Counted from the stretch's first letter, positions 43,656 through 53,078 are shown. The stretch is DNA of 64,000 nucleotides from Veillonella sp. T11011-6 (GCF_002959755.1 NZ_PPCW01000005.1:1-64000); one strand, 5' to 3'. Numbers and translations are program-made. The notes: a model not told the origin generated them from the sequence alone.

Positions 43656-43684
43656 ATTATAAGCTGAACAAATATACGATACAA
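43656..43684 (-). promoter_or_regulatory. Toxin mRNA promoter
   Basis: On the minus strand TTGTAT (43684-43679), a 17-base spacer and TATAAT (43661-43656). This gives a 5' leader of about 50 bases before the toxin ATG. Confidence 0.65.
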
Positions 43685-43721
43685 TAAGTAACTATTTATT
43701 GATATATATGAATTAAATGAT

Positions 43722-43750
43722 AAAAAAGGGACTGCCTAGCAGTCCCTTTT
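43722..43750. terminator. Bidirectional terminator (copy 2)
   Basis: The same 25-bp stem-loop as at 43332-43356, here with longer A and T tracts. It closes the toxin-antitoxin locus on the other side. Confidence 0.85.
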
Positions 43751-43861
43751 CTTCCCTCGAAATGAAGGCTATAATTTTGAACAGAAAATTTGTTAACGTC
43801 TTGTACTGCGTAAAATATAATTCACTATGTTTGAGTAGCTTATCCATAACTATATTTTCAT

Positions 43862-43952
43862 AAAAGAAAACCCCGCATCAATCCGACTTACGAGGTCAAG
43901 GCCCTAGGCCGCAGACCTGATAAGTATGGAGGAGAGATACGGGGTTTCTTTT
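43862..43952. ncRNA. Highly structured ~90-nt element
   Basis: Nested pairings: AAAAGAAAACCCCG with CGGGGTTTCTTTT at the ends, ACTTACGAGGTC (43886-43897) with GACCTGATAAGT (43914-43925), and GGCC/GGCC at the tip. U tracts exist on both strands. It may be an extended terminator of narK (minus strand) or an independent small RNA. The rest of the 43330-44025 gap holds the toxin-antitoxin locus and AT-rich sequence. Confidence 0.5.
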
Positions 43953-44025
43953 ATCACTTAGTTAAGAAAAGTGAATTATATTTTGTTGTACGGTCCAGTG
44001 AACGTAAATTTTCTGTTCCAGAAAA

Positions 44026-45363
44026 TTATACGTTCATATTTGCTGCCTTACGTACGTAGAACCAGTAGCATACTGCTACAGTTACGATGTTGAAGGCTAA
44101 CAATACTGCGAAGGCTGGATAGATATTACCGAATGTGGAATATGTAAAGCCGAAGATTTTAGGTGTAATGAATGCACCGTATGCAGCTACGGCAGCTACG
44201 AAGCCTGTGATTAAAGAGGAAAGCAATGGATTGCCAAATACGTGAGGAATCATACGGAATGTAGCACCAGTTGCGAAGCCACAGCATACGAATGTCAATA
44301 CGGACATAGCAAAGAAGAATGGGAAGTTGTGCATATCTACGCCAACAGCAATCAATGCAGTTGTAGCACATAAACCGAGAAGGCTCACAAAGGTAACTTT
44401 TGTACCGCTGTTGATTTTATCGGCTAACCAACCACCTACAGGACGAAGCGCACCTGCTACAAGTGGGCCTACGAATGCGATAGAAGCAAATGGAATTTCA
44501 GGGAATTCTTTACCTACTAATAGGCCAAGTGCTGCTGCATAACCAGAGAAGGCACCGAAGGAACAAGTATATAACAATGTAAGCGCCCAAGTGTGTTTGT
44601 TACCAAAGATTTGTACAAGGTTTTTAGGATTTGGTTTTTCTAATGGTAAGTTATCCATGAAACGTGTCATCAATGCAAGGATAACAACGAGTGGTACGAT
44701 CCACATGAAAGCAGCATTGGCAAGGTACACTGCATTGCCTTTGATGATAGCTGGTGTTACACCAAATACACTACCTAATGCAGCGGAACCCATAGCGAAT
44801 GGAGCTAAGAAGTAGATTACGGAAATACCAAGGTTACCAACGCCACCGTTGATACCAAGAGCTGTACCTTTTTCGGATTTAGGGAAGAAGTTGCCAATGT
44901 ACGCCATGGAGGACGAGAAGTTGGCGCCTGCCAAACCGATGAGGGCCGTTAAGATCATGAATGTCATATAAGAAGTTGTTGTATCTTGAACGGCAAATCC
45001 AAGCCATACAACAGGAACTAATAAAATAAGTGTGGAGATAAATGTCCAGTTTTTACCACCAATCAATGCTGGCATATAGGTATATACAAAACGTAATGTA
45101 GCACCTACAAGACCTGGCAAGGCAGCTAATGTAAATAATTGATCTGTTGTGAAATTAAAGCCTGCGCCGTTAAGTTGTGCTGCAATGGTTGCCCACAAGT
45201 ACCATACGCAGAATGAAAGTGTTAGTGCGATTGTGGAGATAACCAAGTTTTGTTTAGCAATTTTTTTACCAAACTTTTCCCAAAATTCTGGATTTTCTGG
45301 TTGCCAATTAGCCACAATTTCGCTACGGCTTGCCCCTACTTGAGGCATTTTTAGTTCGCTCAT
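44026..45363 (-). CDS. narK: Nitrate/nitrite transporter
   Basis: This 445-residue major-facilitator protein with 12 membrane segments moves nitrate in and nitrite out. The nitrate-porter signature is visible as GANFSSSMAYIGNFFPKSEK followed by GINGGVGNLGISVIYF; a second Gly-rich block sits in the C-terminal half. AAGGAG precedes the ATG. It is divergent from the Crp/Fnr gene that heads the narGHJI cluster, and the 317-base gap probably carries control sites for both. A hairpin (44000-44035) overlaps its stop codon. Confidence 0.93.
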   Translation of the reverse strand: MSELKMPQVGASRSEIVANWQPENPEFWEKFGKKIAKQNLVISTIALTLSFCVWYLWATIAAQLNGAGFNFTTDQLFTLAALPGLVGATLRFVYTYMPALIGGKNWTFISTLILLVPVVWLGFAVQDTTTSYMTFMILTALIGLAGANFSSSMAYIGNFFPKSEKGTALGINGGVGNLGISVIYFLAPFAMGSAALGSVFGVTPAIIKGNAVYLANAAFMWIVPLVVILALMTRFMDNLPLEKPNPKNLVQIFGNKHTWALTLLYTCSFGAFSGYAAALGLLVGKEFPEIPFASIAFVGPLVAGALRPVGGWLADKINSGTKVTFVSLLGLCATTALIAVGVDMHNFPFFFAMSVLTFVCCGFATGATFRMIPHVFGNPLLSSLITGFVAAVAAYGAFITPKIFGFTYSTFGNIYPAFAVLLAFNIVTVAVCYWFYVRKAANMNV

Positions 45364-45680
45364 TTTGAACTTCTCCTTACTGAAAAACTATACATGCAAT
45401 GAAGACAAGGAAGATACAAATAGGGTCCTTTGTATATAAATATTGCAATCTATAATAAAAGCTATAGAAAATATTCGATTAACTGAAAGAACTGCGTTAT
45501 AATTATTGTATCACATAAATTTTCAATGTCTTATATCACAAATATATTATATATTGGAAAATTTTTTGTGAATGTGATGAAAAACACACATATTCTGAAA
45601 TTAATAAGTTATAATAATCTTATATATACAAAAAAGTATATAATACATGTACTTTTACTATAAATAGATTAGTATAACTA
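45364..45680. other. Divergent control region between narK and the Crp/Fnr gene
   Basis: An AT-rich gap with no gene. Candidate Crp/Fnr-like half-sites are present: TATCACAAAT near 45533 and TGTGATGAAAAACACA near 45574, the latter a TGTG-N8-CACA dyad. None matches the consensus well enough for a firm call. Confidence 0.4.
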
Positions 45681-46406
45681 ATGGATTTTATTTTAAAAGT
45701 ACAATGGAGTAGTGAAGGTATGGATGAAAATTTAATTAACCAATTACTAGCTTTGCCGGGCGAGGAACTCCATCTTAAAAAAGGTGATTTTCTCTTCCAC
45801 GAGGGGGACAAGGCAGAACACTTTTACGTAGTGTTAAAAGGTAGAATGAGCATTAAGAAGTTCGAATCTAGTGGGCACATTTTTGCGTTGCGTCTCGTAG
45901 GTCCGAATAATGTAATTGGTGAGGTTCCGTTGTATGAGGAGAACACAAGAACGTATGTGTTCAACGCCATCGCTCGGGAGGATTGCTCTGTTTATTCCAT
46001 TCGCTATGATGTATTAGAGAACGCTATTGCAAAAGACCATTCATTGGCTATTGCAATGATGAAGATCTATACATTACATATGCGACGTCAACAGGCAAAA
46101 TACCGAGACTTGCTACTATATGGCAAGAAGGGAGCATTTTATTCTACCTTGTTGCGCTTAGCCAATAGTTATGGTGTAGAGCGCGAGGATGGTATCTTTA
46201 TCGATATCGCCCTAACAAATCAAGAGTTGGCTGAATTTGCTGCCACATCAAGAGAAAGTTTAAATCGCATGCTAAGTGAGTTGCGTAAGTTGGGCTATGT
46301 AGCCTATGATAAACACCATCTAGTAATCTGTGATTTTGACGCTTTAATCGGGTTGCTTGATTTAGAGGTTGATAATATAGACCCTAATATTAGTAATATC
46401 GAATAA
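45681..46406 (+). CDS. Crp/Fnr-family transcriptional regulator of the nar region
   Basis: A 241-residue regulator with an N-terminal cyclic-nucleotide-binding-like beta roll (residues 25-115; LKKGDFLFHEGDKAEHFYVVLKG). After a dimer helix it has a C-terminal helix-turn-helix (TNQELAEFAATSRESLNRMLSELRKLG). The N-terminal four-cysteine cluster of classical FNR is missing; only two isolated cysteines are seen. It is therefore not an FNR-type iron-sulfur sensor and may respond to another signal (NO, haem or a small ligand). Its location upstream of narG and opposite narK suggests control of nitrate respiration. No clear ribosome site marks the start; an internal ATG at 45720 is an alternative. 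Confidence 0.88.
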   Translation: MDFILKVQWSSEGMDENLINQLLALPGEELHLKKGDFLFHEGDKAEHFYVVLKGRMSIKKFESSGHIFALRLVGPNNVIGEVPLYEENTRTYVFNAIAREDCSVYSIRYDVLENAIAKDHSLAIAMMKIYTLHMRRQQAKYRDLLLYGKKGAFYSTLLRLANSYGVEREDGIFIDIALTNQELAEFAATSRESLNRMLSELRKLGYVAYDKHHLVICDFDALIGLLDLEVDNIDPNISNIE

Positions 46407-46417
46407 CAGGATTCTCT

Positions 46418-46456
46418 CCCTTGTGTTAGCTCAGCTAGCACAAGGGATTTTTTTGT
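46418..46456 (+). terminator. Intrinsic terminator between the Crp/Fnr gene and narG
   Basis: CCCTTGTG...CACAAGGG with a near-complete inner stem and a seven-T run. The narG ATG is only about 20 bases past it, so either read-through from the regulator gene or a promoter inside that gene must drive narGHJI. Confidence 0.85.
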
Positions 46457-46477
46457 AGTTTTGAAGGAGGACACGAG

Positions 46478-49400
46478 ATGAGCTTGTTGTCTCAAAAGTT
46501 TAAGTTTCTTCGCAAGAAGAACGTATCTCCAAGCGGCCATCAAATAACTGAAGATGGCGGTCGCGAGTGGGAAAATTTTTATCGTGACCGTTGGTCTTAC
46601 GATAAAGTTGTCCGCACAACGCATGGCGTAAACTGTACTGGTTCTTGTAGCTGGAATATTTACGTAAAAAATGGTGTTGTTGCATGGGAAAATCAGGCTA
46701 TTGACTACCCTGAAACACCAGATGATATGCCGGATTACGAACCACGTGGGTGCCCTCGTGGTGCGACATTCTCTTGGTATCTCTATAGCCCATTGCGCGT
46801 AAAATATCCGTATGTACGCGGTGAATTGGCTGAGCTTTGGAGAGAAGCGAAAAAGAATGCTAAGAACCCAATTGAAGCTTGGAAATCTATCGTAGAAGAT
46901 CCTGAAAAAGCGAAAAAATACAAATCTGCCCGTGGTATGGGTGGCTTTGTGCGCTCCACATGGGATGAAGCAACAGAAATTACTGCTGCATCCTTATTAT
47001 ATACAGCAAAAACATACGGCCCTGACCGCAACGCAGGCTTCTCTGTAATTCCAGCGATGTCCATGTTGTCTTATGCAGCAGGTGCACGTTTCCTTAACTT
47101 AATGGGTGGTACACCATTGTCCTTCTATGACTGGTATGCCGATTTGCCACCTTCTAGCCCTCAAGTTTGGGGTGAGCAAACAGATACTCCTGAATCTGGT
47201 GACTGGTACAATGCTGGTTACATCATGACTTGGGGTTCCAATGTACCATTGACTCGTACGCCAGATGCTCACTTCTTGACAGAAGTTCGTTACAAAGGTA
47301 CTAAGGTTGTATCCGTGTCCCCTGACTATGCGGAATCTACAACTTCTTCCGACGCATGGCTTAATGTAAAAGCCGGCACTGATGCGGCTCTTGCTATGGC
47401 AATGGGTCACGTAATCTTAAAAGAATATTACATCGATAAAGAAACTCCATACTTCAAAGAGTATGCTAAAGAATTCACAGATATGCCATTCCTTGTACGC
47501 GTTGAAGACATCAATGGCACTGTACAACCAGGCCGTTTCTTGAATGCTAAGGACTTAGGTCGCCAAGAGGAAGGCGCTGACTTCCAAATGGTAGTGATCG
47601 ATGAAACAACAAATGAAATCGTCATCCCAAATGGTACGATGGGCGAACGTCATACACATCCTGAAAAATGGAACTTGCGCCTTGAAAACCGCGATACAGG
47701 TGCTAAAATCGACCCTCGTTTATCCGTATTTGATCAACGCGAAGATGTGACTGTTGTTAAGTTGCCATACTTTGGCGATGAAGAGCACGAAGGCGTTATT
47801 GAACGTGCTATTCCAACGATTACAGTACAAACTGTTGATGGTCCTGTAAAAGTAACTACAGTATATGACCTCATTCTTGCTAACTACGGTATCGACCGTG
47901 GTATCGGTGGTGAAGTGGCTAAAGCGTACACTGATGACACTCCATATACACCTACATGGCAAGAAAAAATCACTGGCGTAAAAGCAGATATCGCTATTGC
48001 TACAGCTCGTGAATTTGCAGATAATGCAGAAAAAACTAAAGGTCGCTCCATGATTATCATGGGCGGTGGTATCAACCACTGGTACCATGCGGATATCATT
48101 TACCGTACAATCTTGAACCTTATCATGTTCTGTGGTACAGAAGGTGTTAACGGTGGTGGCTGGGCTCACTACGTTGGTCAAGAAAAACTTCGTCCTGTTG
48201 AAGGCTGGGGCGGCATCATGACAGCTAACGACTGGAGTAAAGCGCCTCGTTTACAAAATGGTACATCTTGGTTCTACTTTGCTACAGAACAATATCGTTC
48301 TGATTGCATCGATTTGGCAGACCGCGTATCTAAATTAGCTAAACCTCGTTACCGTCACCCTGGTGACTACAACGTATTGGCTGCACGTTTAGGCTGGTTG
48401 CCATCTTATCCTACTTTCAATAAAGGCAGCCAAGAATTGATTAATGATGCTCGTGCAGCGGGTGCTGGTACAGAAGCAGAAATTAACCAATATGTGGCGC
48501 AAGCATTGAAAAATAAAGAATTACAATTCTGCGTAGAAGATCCAGCGGCTAAAGAAAACCACCCACGCAACTTATTTGTATGGCGTGCAAACCTTATCGG
48601 TTCTTCCTCTAAAGGTCATGAATATTTCTTGAAACATTTACTTGGTACAAAACATGGTGTTCTTGAAGATGATGATGCACCAGTAAAACCAGAAGAAATC
48701 AAATGGCGCGAAGCAGATGAAGCAGGTAAGCTTGATCTTTTGATCGATATCGACTTCCGTATGGCTTCTACAGGTTTATACTCCGATATCGTATTCCCAG
48801 CGGCTACATGGTATGAAAAAGAAGACTTGTCTTCTACAGACATGCATCCATATGTACACGTATTCCAAGCAGCTGTTGATTGCGCATGGGAAACTAAATC
48901 TGACTGGGATACATTCCGTACCCTTGCTGAAACAGTATCTCGCGTAGCGAAAGAGTCTGGATTCACAGAATACGAAGATATCGTAGCAGTACCTCTTGGT
49001 CATGACAGCCCAGGTGAAGTGGCACAACCAGAAGGTAAAGTTCTCGACTGGAGCAAAGGCGAATGTGAACCAATTCCTGGTAAAACAATGCCGAACCTCG
49101 TTCATGTAAAACGCGATTACAGTCAAATCTTTGAAAAATATATTGCATTGGGACCTAATATTGAAAACAAAATGGGTGCTCATGGTATGGCATGGGACGT
49201 ATCTGATGAATACCAAACATTGTATGCACAAAATGGTACAATTGATAACCCAGAATTCATTTCTCATGGCCGTCCAAGCATCTATGAATGTAAGGAAGCT
49301 TGTAATGCAGTATTGACATTATCCTCTTGTACAAACGGTAAATTGGCTGTTCGTTCTTGGAAAGCTATGGAAGAAAAAACTGGTCTTTCTGGTCTTGAAA

Positions 49401-50152
49401 AGAATGCCAAAGGTCGTGAACAAGAAAAAATTACCTTCGATGACATGGTTCGCCAACCACGCTTCATCATTAGCTCTGTAACAAGTACTGGTAAAAACGA
49501 TAAAAACCGTCGTTACTCTCCATTTACAACATCTACAGAAGATAAGGTACCATTCCGTACCGTAACAGGTCGTCAATCCTTCTATTGCGATCATGAAATG
49601 ATGCGCGATTACGGTGAAGCTATGGCGTTGTACAAACCTGTATTGTCCTACAAACCAGTACAAGGTGACTACAAACAAGAAGGCGTTCCTGAAATCACAT
49701 TGAAATACTTAACACCACATCATAAGTGGTCTACACATAGTATGTATTTCGATAGTCAACAAATGTTGACGTTGTTCCGCGGTGGTCAAACAATTTGGCT
49801 TAACGAAGACGATGCAGCAGAAATCGACGTTAAAGATAATGATTGGGTAGAAGCTTTCAATAAAAATGGTATCGTTGCAGCTCGTGCTGTAGTTTCCCCA
49901 CGTATTCCTCGCGGTATTTCCTATATGCACCATTCCCAAGACCGTCACATCAACGTTCCTGGCGCACAAGTTAAGAAACAACGTGGTGGTACGCATAATG
50001 CACCAACTCATATTCACATGAAACCGACACACATGATCGGCGGTTATGGCCAATTGAGCTATGGCTTTAACTACTATGGCCCAACTGGTAACCAACGTGA
50101 TATGACAATTGTGGCTCGTAAAATGAAGGAGGTAGATTGGCTTGAAGATTAA
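46478..50152 (+). CDS. narG: Respiratory nitrate reductase alpha subunit
   Basis: NarG is the 1224-residue catalytic subunit that reduces nitrate to nitrite at a molybdo-bisMGD centre, facing the cytosol. The FS0 cluster ligands His49, Cys53, Cys57 and Cys92 are present (THGVNCTGSCSW, GCPRGA). The Mo-ligand Asp222 lies in FYDWYADLPPSSP. SPQVWGEQTDTPESGDWYNA and TRTPDAHFLTEVRYKGTK are hallmark blocks. There is no twin-arginine signal of the periplasmic type, so this is the inward-facing Nar class. AAGGAGG precedes the ATG. Molybdenum-cofactor genes are not in the window. Confidence 0.98.
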   Translation: MSLLSQKFKFLRKKNVSPSGHQITEDGGREWENFYRDRWSYDKVVRTTHGVNCTGSCSWNIYVKNGVVAWENQAIDYPETPDDMPDYEPRGCPRGATFSWYLYSPLRVKYPYVRGELAELWREAKKNAKNPIEAWKSIVEDPEKAKKYKSARGMGGFVRSTWDEATEITAASLLYTAKTYGPDRNAGFSVIPAMSMLSYAAGARFLNLMGGTPLSFYDWYADLPPSSPQVWGEQTDTPESGDWYNAGYIMTWGSNVPLTRTPDAHFLTEVRYKGTKVVSVSPDYAESTTSSDAWLNVKAGTDAALAMAMGHVILKEYYIDKETPYFKEYAKEFTDMPFLVRVEDINGTVQPGRFLNAKDLGRQEEGADFQMVVIDETTNEIVIPNGTMGERHTHPEKWNLRLENRDTGAKIDPRLSVFDQREDVTVVKLPYFGDEEHEGVIERAIPTITVQTVDGPVKVTTVYDLILANYGIDRGIGGEVAKAYTDDTPYTPTWQEKITGVKADIAIATAREFADNAEKTKGRSMIIMGGGINHWYHADIIYRTILNLIMFCGTEGVNGGGWAHYVGQEKLRPVEGWGGIMTANDWSKAPRLQNGTSWFYFATEQYRSDCIDLADRVSKLAKPRYRHPGDYNVLAARLGWLPSYPTFNKGSQELINDARAAGAGTEAEINQYVAQALKNKELQFCVEDPAAKENHPRNLFVWRANLIGSSSKGHEYFLKHLLGTKHGVLEDDDAPVKPEEIKWREADEAGKLDLLIDIDFRMASTGLYSDIVFPAATWYEKEDLSSTDMHPYVHVFQAAVDCAWETKSDWDTFRTLAETVSRVAKESGFTEYEDIVAVPLGHDSPGEVAQPEGKVLDWSKGECEPIPGKTMPNLVHVKRDYSQIFEKYIALGPNIENKMGAHGMAWDVSDEYQTLYAQNGTIDNPEFISHGRPSIYECKEACNAVLTLSSCTNGKLAVRSWKAMEEKTGLSGLEKNAKGREQEKITFDDMVRQPRFIISSVTSTGKNDKNRRYSPFTTSTEDKVPFRTVTGRQSFYCDHEMMRDYGEAMALYKPVLSYKPVQGDYKQEGVPEITLKYLTPHHKWSTHSMYFDSQQMLTLFRGGQTIWLNEDDAAEIDVKDNDWVEAFNKNGIVAARAVVSPRIPRGISYMHHSQDRHINVPGAQVKKQRGGTHNAPTHIHMKPTHMIGGYGQLSYGFNYYGPTGNQRDMTIVARKMKEVDWLED

Positions 50153-51569
50153 GGCTCAAGTATCTATGGTCCTAAATTTGGATAAGTGTTTGGGTTGTCA
50201 TACATGCTCTATCACTTGTAAAAATACATGGACGAACCGCGAAGGCGCGGAATATATGTACTTCAATAACGTGGAAACTCGCCCAGGTGTAGGTTATCCA
50301 CGTCATTGGGAAGACCAAGAAAAATGGAAAGGCGGCTGGACATTAGATAACTCCGGTAAATTGGCTCTTTCTACAGGTTCTAAAACAAACCGTTTGATGA
50401 AATTATTCTTCCATCCTGAACAACCAGAATTGAAGGATTATTTCGAACCTTGGACATATGACTATGAAACATTAATTCATGGTGGTCGTAAAAACAACCA
50501 ACCAGTTGCTCGTCCTCGTTCCCTTGTAACTAAACAAAAAATGGAAGTTACTTGGGGCCCTAACTGGGATGACGATTTAGCAGGTGGTCAACATGCTCGT
50601 TCCGACGTGAACTTGACTAAGATGGGTGACGATATCGTATTTGACTACGAAGAAGTATTCATGCGTTACTTGCCTCGTCTTTGCAACCACTGCTTGAACC
50701 CAGCATGCGTAGCTGCATGTCCATCCGGTGCGATTTATAAACGCGATGAGGATGGTGTAGTTCTTGTATCTCAAGATGTATGCCGCGGTTGGAGACACTG
50801 TGTTCCATCTTGCCCATACAAAAAAATCTTCTACAACTGGGAAACAAATAAAGCTGAAAAATGCGTATTCTGTTATCCACGTTTAGAAAATGGCTTGCCT
50901 CAAATCTGTGCTGAAACATGCGTAGGTCGTATGCGCTATGTAGGCGTTGTATTCTACGACATGGATAAAGTTCAAGAAATGGCAGCTACAAAAAATGAAC
51001 AAGACATTTACGAAAATACAGTTGAATTAATCTTGGATCCTCATGATCCTGAGGTTATCAAAGCGGCTCGTGCTGAAGGTATTTCCGAAGCATGGATTAA
51101 AGCAGCTCAAAAATCTCCTGTATACAAACTTGTAAAAGAGTGGGGCGTGGCATTGCCATTGCATCCTGAGTACCGTACATTGCCAATGGTTTGGTATGTG
51201 CCACCACTCAGCCCAATCTTGCAACGTGTAACATCTGATGTATACTTGCCAGATGCACACGAAATGCGCGTGCCTGTACAATACTTGGCTAATTTATTTA
51301 CAGCAGGTAACACAGAAATCTTAGCACGTACATTGCAACGTGTTCTCGATATGCGTGAATACATGCGCCGTCGTGAAACAGGTGACGGTCCTATCGAACA
51401 CAAGGTAGATTTAACAGAAGATCAAATGTATGCTATGTACAAATTGTTAGCATTGTCCAAATACAATGATCGCTTTGTTATCCCATCTGATGTGAAAGTA
51501 TCTCGCGAAGGTCGCCTAGAAATGCAACATAACCGCGGATTTGCTTGCCCTACAGGGGGATGTCAATAA
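50142..51569 (+). CDS. narH: Respiratory nitrate reductase beta subunit
   Basis: The 475-residue iron-sulfur subunit passes electrons from NarI to NarG. The first cluster motif is Cys16-Cys19-Cys22-Cys26 (CLGCHTCSITC). Later motifs are CNHCLNPACVAACP and CRGWRHCVPSCP, where Trp in place of the second Cys gives the typical [3Fe-4S] cluster, then CVFCYPR and CAETC. TTG start overlaps the end of narG by 11 bases; AAGGAGG lies nine bases upstream. The CPTGGCQ tail ends one base into narJ. Confidence 0.97.
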   Translation: MKIKAQVSMVLNLDKCLGCHTCSITCKNTWTNREGAEYMYFNNVETRPGVGYPRHWEDQEKWKGGWTLDNSGKLALSTGSKTNRLMKLFFHPEQPELKDYFEPWTYDYETLIHGGRKNNQPVARPRSLVTKQKMEVTWGPNWDDDLAGGQHARSDVNLTKMGDDIVFDYEEVFMRYLPRLCNHCLNPACVAACPSGAIYKRDEDGVVLVSQDVCRGWRHCVPSCPYKKIFYNWETNKAEKCVFCYPRLENGLPQICAETCVGRMRYVGVVFYDMDKVQEMAATKNEQDIYENTVELILDPHDPEVIKAARAEGISEAWIKAAQKSPVYKLVKEWGVALPLHPEYRTLPMVWYVPPLSPILQRVTSDVYLPDAHEMRVPVQYLANLFTAGNTEILARTLQRVLDMREYMRRRETGDGPIEHKVDLTEDQMYAMYKLLALSKYNDRFVIPSDVKVSREGRLEMQHNRGFACPTGGCQ

Positions 51570-52093
51570 TGAAGGATGCTCAGAAAATCGCTCTTATTGC
51601 GTCATTTCTTCTACGCTATCCTGATGAACAATGGTATAACGAATTACCAGAATGGAGAGAGGACGCCCAATCCGTTGGGCATCCTCAACTTCGCCAAGGT
51701 TTATTAGAATTCTTCGACTATGTAGAGGAATCTAATAAAAAAGAATTTGAAGACCAATATGTTCGTACCTTTGATTTTAGTCAAAATACAACGATGTATT
51801 TGTCGACCTATGAGTTACAAGGTACAGGGGAACAAGCGGAAGAACTCGTAAAATTTAAAGCTTTCTTCCTCGAAAACGACTATGATTTACCAAAAGAAAT
51901 GCCAGACTATATTCCTGCACTTCTCGAACTTTGTGCCGTTGTCGATGAAGATAAATCAAAAGAAATTTACGACTATTGTAAGCCAAAATTGGAATACATT
52001 AGAGAACGCTTAATCGAGGCTAAACTGCCTTATGCATTCTTGTTTGATATTATCTTGTCTGTTGCAAATGGATTGGAGGACGGTGCACGATGA
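51569..52093 (+). CDS. narJ: Nitrate reductase assembly chaperone
   Basis: NarJ binds apo-NarG and ensures cofactor insertion before membrane docking; it is not part of the final enzyme. The 174-residue helical protein shows FLLRYPDEQWYNELPEW and YVRTFDFSQNTTMYLSTYEL, as in other NarJ proteins, and an acidic middle. Its ATG shares the A of the narH stop (TAATG), with AGGGGGA upstream, and its stop overlaps the narI start. Confidence 0.94.
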   Translation: MKDAQKIALIASFLLRYPDEQWYNELPEWREDAQSVGHPQLRQGLLEFFDYVEESNKKEFEDQYVRTFDFSQNTTMYLSTYELQGTGEQAEELVKFKAFFLENDYDLPKEMPDYIPALLELCAVVDEDKSKEIYDYCKPKLEYIRERLIEAKLPYAFLFDIILSVANGLEDGAR

Positions 52094-52761
52094 ATCTATT
52101 CCTTTGGGGCGCTTTGCCTTACATCGCATTCACCTTCTTAATCGTAGGTACCTTGGTTCGTTTCTTCTATTTTGAAAGAAATTGGACTACAAAATCGAGT
52201 GAATTTTTAGAGAAAAAACAATTACGCATTGCTAATCCTTTGTTCCACTTTGGCTTGCTATGCGTTATCGGCGGTCACGTAGTAGGTGTATTAGTACCTA
52301 AAGCTTGGACTGCTGCTATTGGTATTAATGACCATATGTACCATGAAGGTGCGTTATATATGGGTGCTGTAGCTGGTATCATTTTCATCGTTGGCTTCTT
52401 GCTCTTGATGAAACGCCGCTTCACTGTACCTGCTATGAAAGTTAACACATCTGGCCTTGATAAATGGTTATACTTGTTCTTAACATTAGCTATCTTCAGT
52501 GGTATGGCTGGTACTTTGCTTAATGCATCCGGCTTCTTTGACTACCGCGTATCCATCGGCCCTTGGTTCCGTAGCCTATTATCCTTTATGCCTGATCCAT
52601 CCTTGATGGAAGGGGTACCATTCATGTTTAAATTCCACATGTTGGCTTGGATGGTAGTGGCTATTATCTTCCCATTCAGCCGTTTGGTACACTGCTTGAG
52701 TGTTCCGCTCAACTACCTAACACGTCCGTTCATCGTATATCGTAAACGTGATCAAAAATAA
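52090..52761 (+). CDS. narI: Respiratory nitrate reductase gamma subunit (cytochrome b)
   Basis: NarI is the 223-residue five-helix membrane anchor that takes electrons from the quinol pool. The haem-ligand histidines are at 53 and 63 (FHFGLLCVIGGHVVG) and at 183 and 201 (KFHMLAWM, RLVHCLSVP), matching the four axial ligands known for the family. It overlaps narJ by 4 bases, with GGAGG upstream, and ends the operon before a strong terminator. Confidence 0.96.
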   Translation: MNLFLWGALPYIAFTFLIVGTLVRFFYFERNWTTKSSEFLEKKQLRIANPLFHFGLLCVIGGHVVGVLVPKAWTAAIGINDHMYHEGALYMGAVAGIIFIVGFLLLMKRRFTVPAMKVNTSGLDKWLYLFLTLAIFSGMAGTLLNASGFFDYRVSIGPWFRSLLSFMPDPSLMEGVPFMFKFHMLAWMVVAIIFPFSRLVHCLSVPLNYLTRPFIVYRKRDQK

Positions 52762-52815
52762 TTAGGATGATGATTAATCTGTATACCTTTACATAGTGTG
52801 TGATACATTAATCGC

Positions 52816-52870
52816 TAGCCCCTTGTATTGTTGAAAGCTTATGCTGACGACTACAAGGGGCTTTTTATTT
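52816..52870 (+). terminator. Intrinsic terminator of narGHJI
   Basis: AGCCCCTTGTA pairs with TACAAGGGGCT and is followed by TTTTATTT. Confidence 0.88.
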
Positions 52871-53078
52871 ACTATTCTGTATTAGATTGTATTTTACTCT
52901 CCTATAGAATATATCTGTTTATTGTAATACAGTTAGAATTACTGTAATAGGTATTTAATTTAGAATTATTCTTATAATAAATACTATCTATCTAATATAA
53001 GTAATCTACAAAATTCGATTTAAATGATAAACTATATCGTATAGATTGAATTTTTTAGGTATTATTTTAGAGAGGTAT
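52871..53078 (+). promoter_or_regulatory. Gap with a 25-bp dyad upstream of the first ferric-reductase-like gene
   Basis: Together with the nar terminator this makes a 317-base gap. A dyad TANTACAGTNANNNTNACTGTANTA at 52925-52949 has inverted TACAGT/ACTGTA cores, typical of a dimeric regulator site. A related core, ACTGTACATACAGT, occurs at 60469-60482 before yeiH. The regulator is unknown. Confidence 0.45.

Noticed and set aside
47720-48181. Minus-strand open frames inside narG, guaA and other highly expressed genes
   Set aside because: They have no ribosome sites and lie opposite strongly conserved protein motifs.
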